This document shows positions 54,711 to 63,836 of a DNA stretch of 64,000 bases, in pieces. Where the stretch lies: contig NZ_QLLR01000001.1 of the NCBI RefSeq assembly GCF_003259615.1, positions 189,922-253,921 on the forward strand, in the 5' to 3' direction. Source of the DNA: Pedobacter cryoconitis. Lineage in GTDB: Bacteria; Bacteroidota; Bacteroidia; Sphingobacteriales; Sphingobacteriaceae. Each line of letters begins with the position of its first letter. The stretch's first letter is position 1. Under the pieces are notes generated by a model. It made no database searches and had not been told where the DNA came from. It saw only the letters and a program-made list of their open reading frames with translations. The position numbers and the translations under genes were made by a program.

Positions 54711-54840
54711 GTCTTTGTTTTTTAGATAATTACTTTGATCCTTATTTGATAATTAAGAAGCTAACCGAATAGGCTCTTATAAAGATTAAAACAAAGATCA
54801 GGAACAAAGGGGCTCAAAAAAATGAACTGCGGTTAAGAAA

Positions 54841-55416
54841 TTACAAATCCTTTTTAGCGCGCAAACGACTTAAAAACTGCGGGGTAAAGCCAAGATAAGA
54901 AGCCAGCATATATTGCGGAACGCGCTGAACAAAACCAGGATAGAGCTTAGAGAAAAACCGGTAACGCTCTTCCTCGGTCTGGTTAAAGATGAATCCTATT
55001 CTGCGCTGAGAAGCAACAAACGATTTCTGCATCATGATCCTGAAATAGGTTTCTAAAGGCGGGACCTCTTTAGCCAGACTTATCCGGTCTTTCTCATGAA
55101 TTAAAAGTAAATCAGTTTCCTCCAGAGCCTGAATATAACAAGCTGAAGGCTGATTATTCAGCAAACTGTCCTGATCTGCAATCCACCAGTGCTCAATTCC
55201 AAAATGGATAATCTGTTCATTGAGTTTCTTATTGATCAGGTATTGACGTATGCAGCCCTTAAGGATAAAGTAATTGCCTTTGCATAATTTGCCGGGTTCA
55301 AGCAAAAACTCTTTCTTCTTCAGTTTTTTGAACTTCAGCTTTTCACAGAACTGCTGTTCTTCCCGGGGGGCTAACTGTACGTACTTTTTGATATGGTCTA
55401 AAAGCTCCTGATACAT
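54841..55416 (-). CDS. Crp/Fnr-family transcriptional regulator
   Basis: A 191-residue protein. A cyclic-nucleotide-binding-like beta-roll (FLLEPGKLCKGNYFILKGCIRQYL) is followed by a C-terminal HTH region (YMLASYLGFTPQFLSRLRAK). No Fe-S Cys cluster is seen, and the canonical cAMP phosphate-binding Arg/Ser motif is not clear. It may respond to another signal. It lies upstream of the HPP gene in the opposite order of transcription (HPP ends at 55444, 28 bp before this start), so the two could be cotranscribed. Confidence 0.85.
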   Translation of the reverse strand: MYQELLDHIKKYVQLAPREEQQFCEKLKFKKLKKKEFLLEPGKLCKGNYFILKGCIRQYLINKKLNEQIIHFGIEHWWIADQDSLLNNQPSACYIQALEETDLLLIHEKDRISLAKEVPPLETYFRIMMQKSFVASQRRIGFIFNQTEEERYRFFSKLYPGFVQRVPQYMLASYLGFTPQFLSRLRAKKDL

Positions 55417-55443
55417 CGTGATACAATACTACGAATTAAACAA

Positions 55444-56037
55444 CTATGCTTTTGGATTTCTGTGTTTCCCTTTCCAGAACTTATACCAGTTTTTATTGGC
55501 GGGATACCTGCGGTGGGGTGTGGCATTGTTACAAATAACAGCAACGATAAACAGGATCATTACCCCTGTAAATATTGGGCTCAGTACATAGAAATAACCT
55601 AATGCGTTAATTTTAGCTGTTCCGGTAGTCGCAATCAATGCGGTTGCTCCACCCGGAGGATGCAGGGTTTTAGTCATCTGCATCACTACAATAGAAAGTG
55701 AAACCGCAAGGGCAGAACTTAACCAGATTTCTCCGGGAATCAGCTTGTGCATGGTTACCCCTACTATTGCAGAAAATACATGCCCGCCGATTAAATTCCG
55801 GGGCTGCGCTAAAGGACTGTTGATAATCCCATAAATCAATACAGAAGACGCACCAAAAGAACCGATCATAAAAAGGTTTTCATAGGCTGTGAAATATTTA
55901 CTGTTTATAAATCCGATAATCCCTATCCCCAAAAACGCCCCCATAAAGGTCCATAAATGCTCTCTGAAATCGACCAGTGTTTCCTTATAAAAGATATATT
56001 TCGCTTTCCTGACGTGCCTTCTTATTTGATGTCTCAT
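55444..56037 (-). CDS. HPP family membrane protein
   Basis: A 197-residue protein with four to five membrane helices (TFMGAFLGIGIIGFI, FMIGSFGASSVLIYG, ALAVSLSIVVMQMT, FYVLSPIFTGVMILFIVAVI). It has the diagnostic HPP motif KTLHPPGGATALIATTG near residues 123-139. Members of this family in cyanobacteria and plants are linked to nitrite transport, but many bacterial ones are uncharacterised. The Crp/Fnr gene follows on the same strand. Confidence 0.88.
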   Translation of the reverse strand: MRHQIRRHVRKAKYIFYKETLVDFREHLWTFMGAFLGIGIIGFINSKYFTAYENLFMIGSFGASSVLIYGIINSPLAQPRNLIGGHVFSAIVGVTMHKLIPGEIWLSSALAVSLSIVVMQMTKTLHPPGGATALIATTGTAKINALGYFYVLSPIFTGVMILFIVAVICNNATPHRRYPANKNWYKFWKGKHRNPKA

Positions 56038-56084
56038 AAATCTGTGGCAAAAATAAACGTTTTGAGACGAAACACCTGCATGAT

Positions 56085-56121
56085 AAAATAATAGCGGGTC
56101 AGAAAACCCCGCTATTATTTT
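56085..56121 (-). terminator. Terminator of the GH92 gene overlapping its stop
   Basis: AAAATAATAGCGGG (56085-56098) and CCCGCTATTATTTT (56108-56121) make a 14-bp stem that overlaps the GH92 stop codon (56120-56122). It ends the polysaccharide utilisation locus on this side. Confidence 0.82.
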
Positions 56122-58384
56122 AAGGCGTTAAAGAAAATGGCCGGTCCGCAGCAGCAAGTCCGCGGGTTAATTCCGGCTGGTTCGTCATTTCTAATTTCAG
56201 GATTCCTCCGTTCACAAGATCACTGTGCCTGATAAAGTTGGCGGTATAATTTTTACCATTTAAAGTCGCAGCTTTAATATATAGATTTTCCCGGCTGTTG
56301 GCCGCTGCATCTATAATGAACTGTTTACCGTTCTCTAGATTCAAGGTAATCTTTTTAAACATCGGACTGCCCAATACATACTCATCTGTCCCCGGGGTTA
56401 CACTGTAAATTCCCATTGCACTGAGTACAAACCATGAAGAAGTTTGCCCCTGATCTTCGTCTCCGGGGTATCCGTTTTCTGTGGAGTTGTACAGTTTATA
56501 CATGATATTACGCGTATGAAACTGTGATTTCCAGGGCTGACCGGCATAATTATACAAATAAGGCATATGCTGTATAGGCTGGTTACCATGTGCATATTGA
56601 CCCATATTCGCCATCACCATTTCCGTCATTTCATGAATCATTCCGCCATAGCTACCTGTATTTACCCGGTTAGGTACGGAGAATACAGAATCCAGTTTTT
56701 TAGTAAAGTTCTCCTGACCTCCTGTTAATTTAATCAGCCCATTAATATCCTGAAAAACAGACCATTCCCAATGCCAGGCATTTCCTTCAGTAAAAGGGCC
56801 ACCCCATTCTGCGGGATCAAAATCGGGGCTCCATTTTCCGTGCTGATCTCTGCCGCGCATAAAACCTGACGCAGGGTCATACACGTTTTTATAGTTAAAC
56901 ATCTGCCTTTCAAATATCCCGGCATAAAAATCATTACCAGTCATTTTTGCCAGGTTATAACCGCAGAAATCATCATAAGCATATTCCAGCGTTTTTGCAG
57001 TAGCTTCTCTGTACTGCGGATAAGGGACATAACCCAATTGAAAATATTCTTTCCAGCCGTCTCTGCCGTTTGCAGGCCCCCATGGCCCTTTTTGAGTGGC
57101 TTCATGCAGGTAAGCTTTCAATACCGTTGCAGGATCGAAAGTCCGGATTCCCTTTACCCAGGCATCAGTCAACAGGGAAATAGCATGGTTACCAATCATA
57201 GAACCTGCTTCACTGGGGAAAGACCAGGAAGGCAACCAGCCGCATTGTTCCCAGGAAGAAAGCAGTGACTGCATATATCTTCCGTGCATTTGCGGATGAA
57301 GCAAGGTGTTTAAAGGAAATTGTGCTCTGAAGGTATCCCAAAAACCAGTATCCGTAAATAGGTAACCTGAATGTACTTTCCCATCATAAGGGCTAAAGTA
57401 ATAGGGCTTACCATTTTTATCCAGTTCATAAAACTTTCTGGAAAACAAGCTGGCCCTGAACAAACAGGAATAGAAAGTAGCTTTATCTTCTTCTGATCCG
57501 CCTTCTACCACTACCTTCCCTAAGGTTTCATTCCAGATTTTTGCGGCTTTGGCTTTAGTTTGTTCGAGCGTTTGATCCGCCCCTGATTCTGTGGTCAGAT
57601 TCAGTTCTGCCTGTTCCTGGCTGATATAGGAAGAAGCGACCTTCACCTGCACTTTTGCACCTGCGTTAAATTCAAGGTAAGCGCCTTTACCTGCTCCGTC
57701 TGCCGTTTTTTCACCTGCTTGTAAGCTATTTTGTTTATTCTCCCAGGTTCCATAAGCTTTAAAGGGCTGATCAAACTGAATGACAAAAAAGCTTTTGAAC
57801 CCTTCTTTAAACCCCTCTCCGTTATTCACATAACCGGTTATTTTCCGCTGCTCAGGAAAGATCCGGATACTGCTGATCTGCGTATAACCGTCCAAAACCA
57901 AATAGCTTTTCTTGTTTTTCGGATAGCTGAACCTCAAATGTGCACCACGTTCTGTTGGGGAAATTTCTGTGGTGATCTTATTCGCAAAGCTTACTTTATA
58001 GTAATTGGGCTTCGCTATTTCGTCCGCATGATTGAATTGAGCTTCCCGCTTATTTTCATCCACCACCAGTTCATCAATTACGGGCATCAAAGAGAAAACT
58101 GCATAGTCCCTTGTCCAGGAGCTGCATTGATGAGCCTGTTGAAATCCTCTGATCTTACCTTTCTGATACTGATATTTCCAGCCGTCTCCGTTTTTCCCGG
58201 TCTGCGGAGTCCAGGTGTGCATGCCAAAGGGTAATGCTGTAGTCGGATAAGTATTGCCCCTGGTCAGTTCGTGGCTTGAATTTGTACCTTGTAAAGTATT
58301 GACATACCTGACCAGGTTTGTTTCCTGTGCATACGTTGAAATGCACAGGAAACAAAATGAGATAGTGAGTAGTTTAAATTTCAT
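56120..58384 (-). CDS. GH92 family glycoside hydrolase (alpha-mannosidase type)
   Basis: A 754-residue exported enzyme from the ATG at 58384 (MKFKLLTISFCFLCISTYAQ), using a signal peptide. The GH92 signature NGYPGDEDQGQTSSWFVLSA lies toward the C terminus, and the N-terminal module has GTNSSHELTRGNTYPTTALP. GH92 enzymes are Ca-dependent exo-alpha-mannosidases acting on N-glycans or yeast mannan. The linkage specificity cannot be read from the sequence. It follows susD by 11 bp. Confidence 0.92.
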   Translation of the reverse strand: MKFKLLTISFCFLCISTYAQETNLVRYVNTLQGTNSSHELTRGNTYPTTALPFGMHTWTPQTGKNGDGWKYQYQKGKIRGFQQAHQCSSWTRDYAVFSLMPVIDELVVDENKREAQFNHADEIAKPNYYKVSFANKITTEISPTERGAHLRFSYPKNKKSYLVLDGYTQISSIRIFPEQRKITGYVNNGEGFKEGFKSFFVIQFDQPFKAYGTWENKQNSLQAGEKTADGAGKGAYLEFNAGAKVQVKVASSYISQEQAELNLTTESGADQTLEQTKAKAAKIWNETLGKVVVEGGSEEDKATFYSCLFRASLFSRKFYELDKNGKPYYFSPYDGKVHSGYLFTDTGFWDTFRAQFPLNTLLHPQMHGRYMQSLLSSWEQCGWLPSWSFPSEAGSMIGNHAISLLTDAWVKGIRTFDPATVLKAYLHEATQKGPWGPANGRDGWKEYFQLGYVPYPQYREATAKTLEYAYDDFCGYNLAKMTGNDFYAGIFERQMFNYKNVYDPASGFMRGRDQHGKWSPDFDPAEWGGPFTEGNAWHWEWSVFQDINGLIKLTGGQENFTKKLDSVFSVPNRVNTGSYGGMIHEMTEMVMANMGQYAHGNQPIQHMPYLYNYAGQPWKSQFHTRNIMYKLYNSTENGYPGDEDQGQTSSWFVLSAMGIYSVTPGTDEYVLGSPMFKKITLNLENGKQFIIDAAANSRENLYIKAATLNGKNYTANFIRHSDLVNGGILKLEMTNQPELTRGLAAADRPFSLTP

Positions 58385-58395
58385 CGTGCCTGATT

Positions 58396-60198
58396 TTACC
58401 ATCCTGGGTTTTGCACCAGGTTTTCATCTACATTGACATCATTCGAAGGAATAGGAAACAGGTAATGTCTTTTGTTAAAGACCCTGCTTTCAAAAGTAAC
58501 AACCTGCAGGAAATCGGGTAAGTTTTTACTGATATTCAAGCCGTACATCGGCCCGTTATCAGTAGTTTCTGCAATTTTCCATCTGCGGGTATCAAAAAAC
58601 CTGACGTTCTCAAAAGCAAGCTCTACTCTTCTTTCTTTTCGCAATGCTGCAGACATTTCGGTTTGTCCGGCGGGAACAGGTAATTCCGCAGATCCGTAAA
58701 GTGGCACCCCTGCTCTTTCCCTGATTAAGTTCAGGTATTTCAGAATATCGGGATCACCGGGACTGGCTTCATTCAATGCTTCTGCATAGTCCATAAAAAC
58801 ATTGGCCAGACGATATAAGATGACGGGTCTTCTGTCTATGTTCCAATTTCCTAATCCCATGGCTTTCCTGACTACATAACCCGTGGTACTGTAATCATTG
58901 CCTCCGGTTTCTTTACCTGAATTACCGGTATTAAATAATTCTGTGGAAATCAATCCATCGTTTGTATTTAACCAGGTACTTCCATTGTAGGTGATATTCA
59001 CATAAAAACGCGGTTCACGGTTCACCCATGGGTTATAAATCCCTGCTTTGGTATATTTTGTCGCTGTAGCAGCAAACCCGGTGCTGATATAACCTGAACC
59101 TGGATCATTGATACTTTTACCATTCTGCATAAAAAAGGCATCTACTTGATTTTGAGTGGCCCCGAGTGCTCCCCCGCCTCTGGATGCAGAGTTTGCTCCC
59201 CGATGATACGGGGTCATTTCATATTGCCTGGCCGATAAAGAGGATTCTGGCCTTGCTAAAATCACTTCTTTATTCCAGTCGGTTAAGAAAACGTCTCTGC
59301 AAGAGAGATAAGGATCAAAGTTACCGTTGCCATCTGTCTTTTTAAATAAGTCATAAGTTCCGGGTACAAATTGAGTGATAAAAGATTTATAAGCATCGGC
59401 TGTAATTTTCCATTTATTAACGTCAAAACCCGGGCTTATCAGTGCTTTACCGTCTTTATTTTTCAAAGAGGAGAAGTCATTGTTACCGTTATACAGCGGA
59501 CTGGCTGCCAAAAACAAGGTCTGTGCTTTGAAGGCAAGTGCGATACCTTTTGTTATTCTGCCATAACTATCATCATTTGCAGGGCTAACAGGCAAATCCT
59601 TAGCTGCGGCATCCAGCTCTGTCGTAATATAAGTGACACATTCATCCATAGAGCTCCTTGGCAATTGTACTTCAGAACTGGGTACATCCGGGGCAACGAC
59701 TTTATCGCCTAAAAGGATAACAGGCCCGTATAAACGCAAGAGGTAGAAATAATACATGGCTCTTAATGCCCTTGCTTCTGCCCGGTACTGGGTAATCAAC
59801 TGGGGAGAAAGGTCATTCTTTACTTTTTCAATATTTGCCATAAAGAAAGTAGCGGAACGTATCCCTCTGTAGTAATTATTCCAATAGGCATAAACAAAAC
59901 CGGAGTTAGCATCCCAGTTTCCAATATTTAAGGCGTTGCTGGCCACACCTCCCCAGGTAAATTCCGCTTCATCAGAACCTCCTGTCCATAAGCCAGCATT
60001 AGCACTTCCGGGATTTCGTTGTCCGAATTCATCAGGTACGCTACTGTAAATATTATTTAAGAATTTCTCGGCTGTCAGCCTGTTCGAGAAGGTTTCATCC
60101 AGCGTTAACCTGTCATTAGGCACCTGATCCAGAAATCCTTTTTTACAAGAAAGAGTGAAAAGGGCGATAAGACTTAGTATACATATATATTTTTTCAT
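58396..60198 (-). CDS. SusD/RagB-family glycan-binding lipoprotein
   Basis: A 600-residue protein with a lipoprotein signal (LSLIALFTLSCKKGFLD, Cys18). The SusD fold is visible in the TPR-like helices (YRAEARALRAMYYFYLLRLYGPV, LANVFMDYAEALNEAS) and C-terminal FPIPSNDV. It lies at the cell surface, captures oligosaccharides and passes them to SusC. It is 12 bp downstream of susC. Confidence 0.95.
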   Translation of the reverse strand: MKKYICILSLIALFTLSCKKGFLDQVPNDRLTLDETFSNRLTAEKFLNNIYSSVPDEFGQRNPGSANAGLWTGGSDEAEFTWGGVASNALNIGNWDANSGFVYAYWNNYYRGIRSATFFMANIEKVKNDLSPQLITQYRAEARALRAMYYFYLLRLYGPVILLGDKVVAPDVPSSEVQLPRSSMDECVTYITTELDAAAKDLPVSPANDDSYGRITKGIALAFKAQTLFLAASPLYNGNNDFSSLKNKDGKALISPGFDVNKWKITADAYKSFITQFVPGTYDLFKKTDGNGNFDPYLSCRDVFLTDWNKEVILARPESSLSARQYEMTPYHRGANSASRGGGALGATQNQVDAFFMQNGKSINDPGSGYISTGFAATATKYTKAGIYNPWVNREPRFYVNITYNGSTWLNTNDGLISTELFNTGNSGKETGGNDYSTTGYVVRKAMGLGNWNIDRRPVILYRLANVFMDYAEALNEASPGDPDILKYLNLIRERAGVPLYGSAELPVPAGQTEMSAALRKERRVELAFENVRFFDTRRWKIAETTDNGPMYGLNISKNLPDFLQVVTFESRVFNKRHYLFPIPSNDVNVDENLVQNPGW

Positions 60199-60210
60199 GA
60201 TTTCCGGCTT

Positions 60211-63200
60211 TTAAAATTTAACATTTAATCCTACTGACAAATTTGCGGTCAACGGGTATCTGGTTCCGTTTCCAGTCAGCAACTCGGGGTCCCAGAGCTT
60301 GAATTTACTGAAGGTCAAAAGGTTCGTCCCAATCAGGTAAACGGACATATTTTTAAGGTGTAATCTGGCAGAAGCTTCTTTGGAAAAGTTATAGCTCAGC
60401 TGCGCACTTTTCAATCGGATAAAGCTGTTGTCTTTCACCCACCATGAACTCGGCTGCGTGTTGTTAAAGTTCTGATCTTCTCCATAGGCTAACCGCGGAT
60501 AAAAAGCATCTTGTCTTGGGTTTTCAGGTGTCCAGCGGTCTGTGACATTGCTAAAGGCATTACTCAATCCGCCACCGCCATTAAATGGATAAATAGCAGA
60601 TCCTCCAAGCATCACATCTGAGTGTTGCAAGGCTTGAAAAAGTGTACTAAGCGCAAATCCTTTATAGGCCACGCTAAAGCCAAATCCCATCACCAGGTTA
60701 GGTACATCACCTCTGCCAATCCTGGTTTTATCATAGTCATTGATTAACCCGTCACCATTCAGGTCTTTGTATTTAATATCACCAGGCTTTAATAGTTTTT
60801 TTGATCCGGGAGCTGCACTTGCGTCAATCTCTGCCTGGTTATCAAATAGCTTTTCGGCTATATACCCATATCTGGACAAGATGTTATTGCCAACATGAGT
60901 CATCCACGGATATTTCTGAGCAGGACGATCGTCGTTAACCAATACGTCTTTGTTATAAGTCAGGTTACCTCTTAAGCCGACATCTACCTGCCCTATTTTC
61001 ATGTTATACTCCAGTGTCGCATCGATACCTTTGTTGTCCACCACACCCAGGTTTCCGTAAGGTGAATTGACTAATCCAATAAATCCGGGTACAGATTGCC
61101 TTTGTAAGAATATCCCTGTACGTTTCTCGCGGAATATGTCTACCATTAAACTGAGCCTGTCATTCAGTGTTCTTATTTCCACGCCCAAATCCTGTTTTTT
61201 GGATTCAGCCCATCTTATATCCACCCCGTAATCGGTTACATTGATTCCACCTGTGTTTGTAAAGTTCTTACCTAACTGATAACCAGCCGCTCCATCTGTA
61301 ACCAGTGTTAAATAGGCAAAACGTCTCCCCACTAAATCTTCATTTGAAATCTTCCCGATGCCGGTCGTTCCTACAGAATATCTGAATTTCAGGAAAGAAA
61401 TAACCTTTTTTAAAGGCTCAAAGAATTTCTCGTTCGAAGGAATCCAGCCAAAGCCAATTGCCGGAAAAGAGCCGTATCTGTTGGCCGGAGCAAATAATTC
61501 TGAGCCATTATAGCCATAATTGAATTCTCCGAAGTAACGGTCATCATAAGAATAGGTAGCTCTTGCTGCAATTCCTACAAATCTTTCCGGAATGGAAGAA
61601 GTAAAATCACCTGCAAAGGGATTGGTATAATCCTGGGTATAGCCCAAAATCAGTCCACCAACCCTGTGTTTGCCAAATGCGCGATCGTAGTTAAGGGCGG
61701 CTTCATTGTATAATTTCCTGTTTCCGCCTCTGTTAGGTTCGTAGCTCAGATAATTACCTGAGCTGTTGAAAGTTTTAATCAGGTTTAAAGTACCATCTTC
61801 GTTGTAGGGTTTGCTGGAATCAGGAAAATAGGTGCTTTCTCTTTTAGAGCGCTTTGCACTACTGGTATTTTTGGTATCAAAGGCAATCATTGCTGTAGCC
61901 GTTAACCCTTCGGTCAAAAACTTCAAATCTTGCGTTAACCTTAAATTCGTATACAATTGATTTTCGAATTCCGTCCGGTAGCCGCGCCTGGTTAAATCGG
62001 CATAAGGGTTTCTGAAACCACCGTTTGAGGCTTTGCCGGGTATAAAGTTTCCGGGGTACATTACCGGATATTCAACGGGAGAAATGTCCATGGCAGATCC
62101 AAATATGCTTTCTGTATTCTCTCCCGGATAATTGCCTGTTGACACATATCCTTGTATACCCAGATCCATTTTTGTAGTTCCTGTCAATTTCATGTTCAGG
62201 TTAGACGTGAAATTATACCGTTTAAAGTCAAGGGAGGAGTTGTATTGAGAGAGCTGATCGGTCTTTAGAAAACCTGTTTCATTGTAATAGGCCAGCGAGA
62301 CGTAATATTGTGCATTGTCTGTTCCGCCGCTTGCATTCAGGTTCGCCCTGCGGTTACGGCTGTATTTGTTAAATATTTCGTTCATCCAGTTTACATTTGG
62401 ATAAAGCAGCGGATCAATTCCAGAGGCTGTTTTGTCAATATAGTCCTTGCTGTATTTTTCACCTAAACCTCTTCCTATACTGGCTTCATTGGCCATGTTC
62501 ATGAAAGTAATTCCATCTGCCATTTCAGGTCTTCTGGTGAAGGTGCTGACTCCTTCGTTATAGTCCAGAAAGATGGAGGTTTTACCGGCTTTACCAGTTT
62601 TTGTTTTCACCAGGATTACCCCATTTGCACCTCTTACGCCGTAAACTGCGGTTCCGGAGGCATCTTTAAGTACAGTGAAAGATTCTATATCTTCAGCGTC
62701 CAGGTTATCTATAGAGCGTTCCACACCATCGACCAGCACCAGCGGAGAGCTGGAATTGCCTCCAAAGGTAGAAATACCCCTGATCCATATATCAGCTGTG
62801 CTTCTGCCGGGTTCTCCACTGCGTTGTACGCCTACTACACCAGCAATTCTGCCGGAAAGTGATTGTGTAATGCTGTTAACGGGCTGTTTAAGTTCTTTGG
62901 AACTGAGTGTAGATTGTGCGCCAATCAAAGAAACTTTACGTTGTACACCAAAACCTACTACCGCAACTTCTTCCAGTGCATTATCACTTGGTAAAAGACT
63001 TATTTTTAGGTTTTTCTGATTTTTCACCGTAACTTCCTGAGGTAGATAACCTACATAACTAATGATCAGCACGGCTTCGGCAGAAGGCACATTAATACTA
63101 AAACTTCCGTTCACATCTGTAGAGGTGGAAACCAGGCTTCCTTTAACTTTAATACCTGCTCCGGGAATTCCCATTCCCTTTTCATCGGTTACAATCCCAC

Positions 63201-63591
63201 GAATTACAATCGGGTCTGCTTTAGTAGACAAAACCTCCTTTTTAGACAATAAAATCGTTTTATCAACTATATTATAAAAAATAGAAAGTTTATCTAAAGA
63301 AGATTTTAAAGCTTCTTCCAGGGTTGCATCTTTCAAATTAACGGTTACGATTTCTTTGGCCGGGTCAAAGTTATTACTCAGAAATACATAGCCTGTTTGT
63401 TCTTTGATGGCTTTTAAAACGGCAGAAAGTGATTTGTTTTTTTGATGGAGACTAATTTTCTGCGCCGAAACGCTGGCGCTTGCCTGTACAAGGGCTATCA
63501 TGAGGATGAAAGTGGTTAATTTCATTATCAATAGCAGTTTAGGATATATCCTGCGAAAGGACATACCGGGGTGAAAAGCATTTAATTTCAT
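60211..63591 (-). CDS. SusC/RagA TonB-dependent outer-membrane transporter with STN domain
   Basis: A 1126-residue transporter. The long leader MKLNAFHPGMSFRRIYPKLL before the hydrophobic signal IMKLTTFILMIALVQASA is common in Pedobacter; a start at the inner Met (63525) is equally possible. Then come an STN (secretin/TonB N-terminal) domain (about 45-120), a carboxypeptidase-like domain (VIRGIVTDEKGMGIPGAGIKV), a plug (GVRGANGVILVK) and a 22-strand barrel. The STN domain is the part that communicates with a FecR anti-sigma factor, and a fecR end lies upstream. Confidence 0.95.
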   Translation of the reverse strand: MKLNAFHPGMSFRRIYPKLLLIMKLTTFILMIALVQASASVSAQKISLHQKNKSLSAVLKAIKEQTGYVFLSNNFDPAKEIVTVNLKDATLEEALKSSLDKLSIFYNIVDKTILLSKKEVLSTKADPIVIRGIVTDEKGMGIPGAGIKVKGSLVSTSTDVNGSFSINVPSAEAVLIISYVGYLPQEVTVKNQKNLKISLLPSDNALEEVAVVGFGVQRKVSLIGAQSTLSSKELKQPVNSITQSLSGRIAGVVGVQRSGEPGRSTADIWIRGISTFGGNSSSPLVLVDGVERSIDNLDAEDIESFTVLKDASGTAVYGVRGANGVILVKTKTGKAGKTSIFLDYNEGVSTFTRRPEMADGITFMNMANEASIGRGLGEKYSKDYIDKTASGIDPLLYPNVNWMNEIFNKYSRNRRANLNASGGTDNAQYYVSLAYYNETGFLKTDQLSQYNSSLDFKRYNFTSNLNMKLTGTTKMDLGIQGYVSTGNYPGENTESIFGSAMDISPVEYPVMYPGNFIPGKASNGGFRNPYADLTRRGYRTEFENQLYTNLRLTQDLKFLTEGLTATAMIAFDTKNTSSAKRSKRESTYFPDSSKPYNEDGTLNLIKTFNSSGNYLSYEPNRGGNRKLYNEAALNYDRAFGKHRVGGLILGYTQDYTNPFAGDFTSSIPERFVGIAARATYSYDDRYFGEFNYGYNGSELFAPANRYGSFPAIGFGWIPSNEKFFEPLKKVISFLKFRYSVGTTGIGKISNEDLVGRRFAYLTLVTDGAAGYQLGKNFTNTGGINVTDYGVDIRWAESKKQDLGVEIRTLNDRLSLMVDIFREKRTGIFLQRQSVPGFIGLVNSPYGNLGVVDNKGIDATLEYNMKIGQVDVGLRGNLTYNKDVLVNDDRPAQKYPWMTHVGNNILSRYGYIAEKLFDNQAEIDASAAPGSKKLLKPGDIKYKDLNGDGLINDYDKTRIGRGDVPNLVMGFGFSVAYKGFALSTLFQALQHSDVMLGGSAIYPFNGGGGLSNAFSNVTDRWTPENPRQDAFYPRLAYGEDQNFNNTQPSSWWVKDNSFIRLKSAQLSYNFSKEASARLHLKNMSVYLIGTNLLTFSKFKLWDPELLTGNGTRYPLTANLSVGLNVKF

Positions 63592-63675
63592 ACTTTTGAT
63601 TGGGTTTGAGTAATTACAGAAATTGGTTCAGCTTAATTTTTCCGATAAAATCGGATGGGTAGGCTCAAATCTTCG

Positions 63676-63705
63676 GCCGGGCAATGGGTCCAATCATTGT
63701 CCGGC
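63676..63705. repeat. Hairpin between fecR and susC
   Basis: GCCGG-G-CAATG (63676-63686) and CATTG-T-CCGGC (63695-63705) form an 11-bp stem with a G-T pair, lying in the 245-bp fecR-susC gap. It may terminate or attenuate transcripts reading from fecR to susC. No T run follows on the minus strand. Confidence 0.5.
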
Positions 63706-63836
63706 TTCATTATTCAGCCACCCACAGTAGCGTTGCTACGTCAAGGTAGGTGTTTCATCATGCTCATCTGTTTAATTTGGTTAGGTAAAGGTTTATTATA
63801 TTATCCTGGCGTTTCGGGCCAGGTCATGGTTCATTC

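Noticed and set aside
57731..58234. Long open frame on the plus strand inside the GH92 gene (167 codons)
   Set aside because: It is antisense to a well-supported enzyme and has no recognisable domain or promoter.
62675..63019. Open frame antisense to susC
   Set aside because: It lies in the plug region of a clear SusC protein, with biased composition that mirrors that gene.
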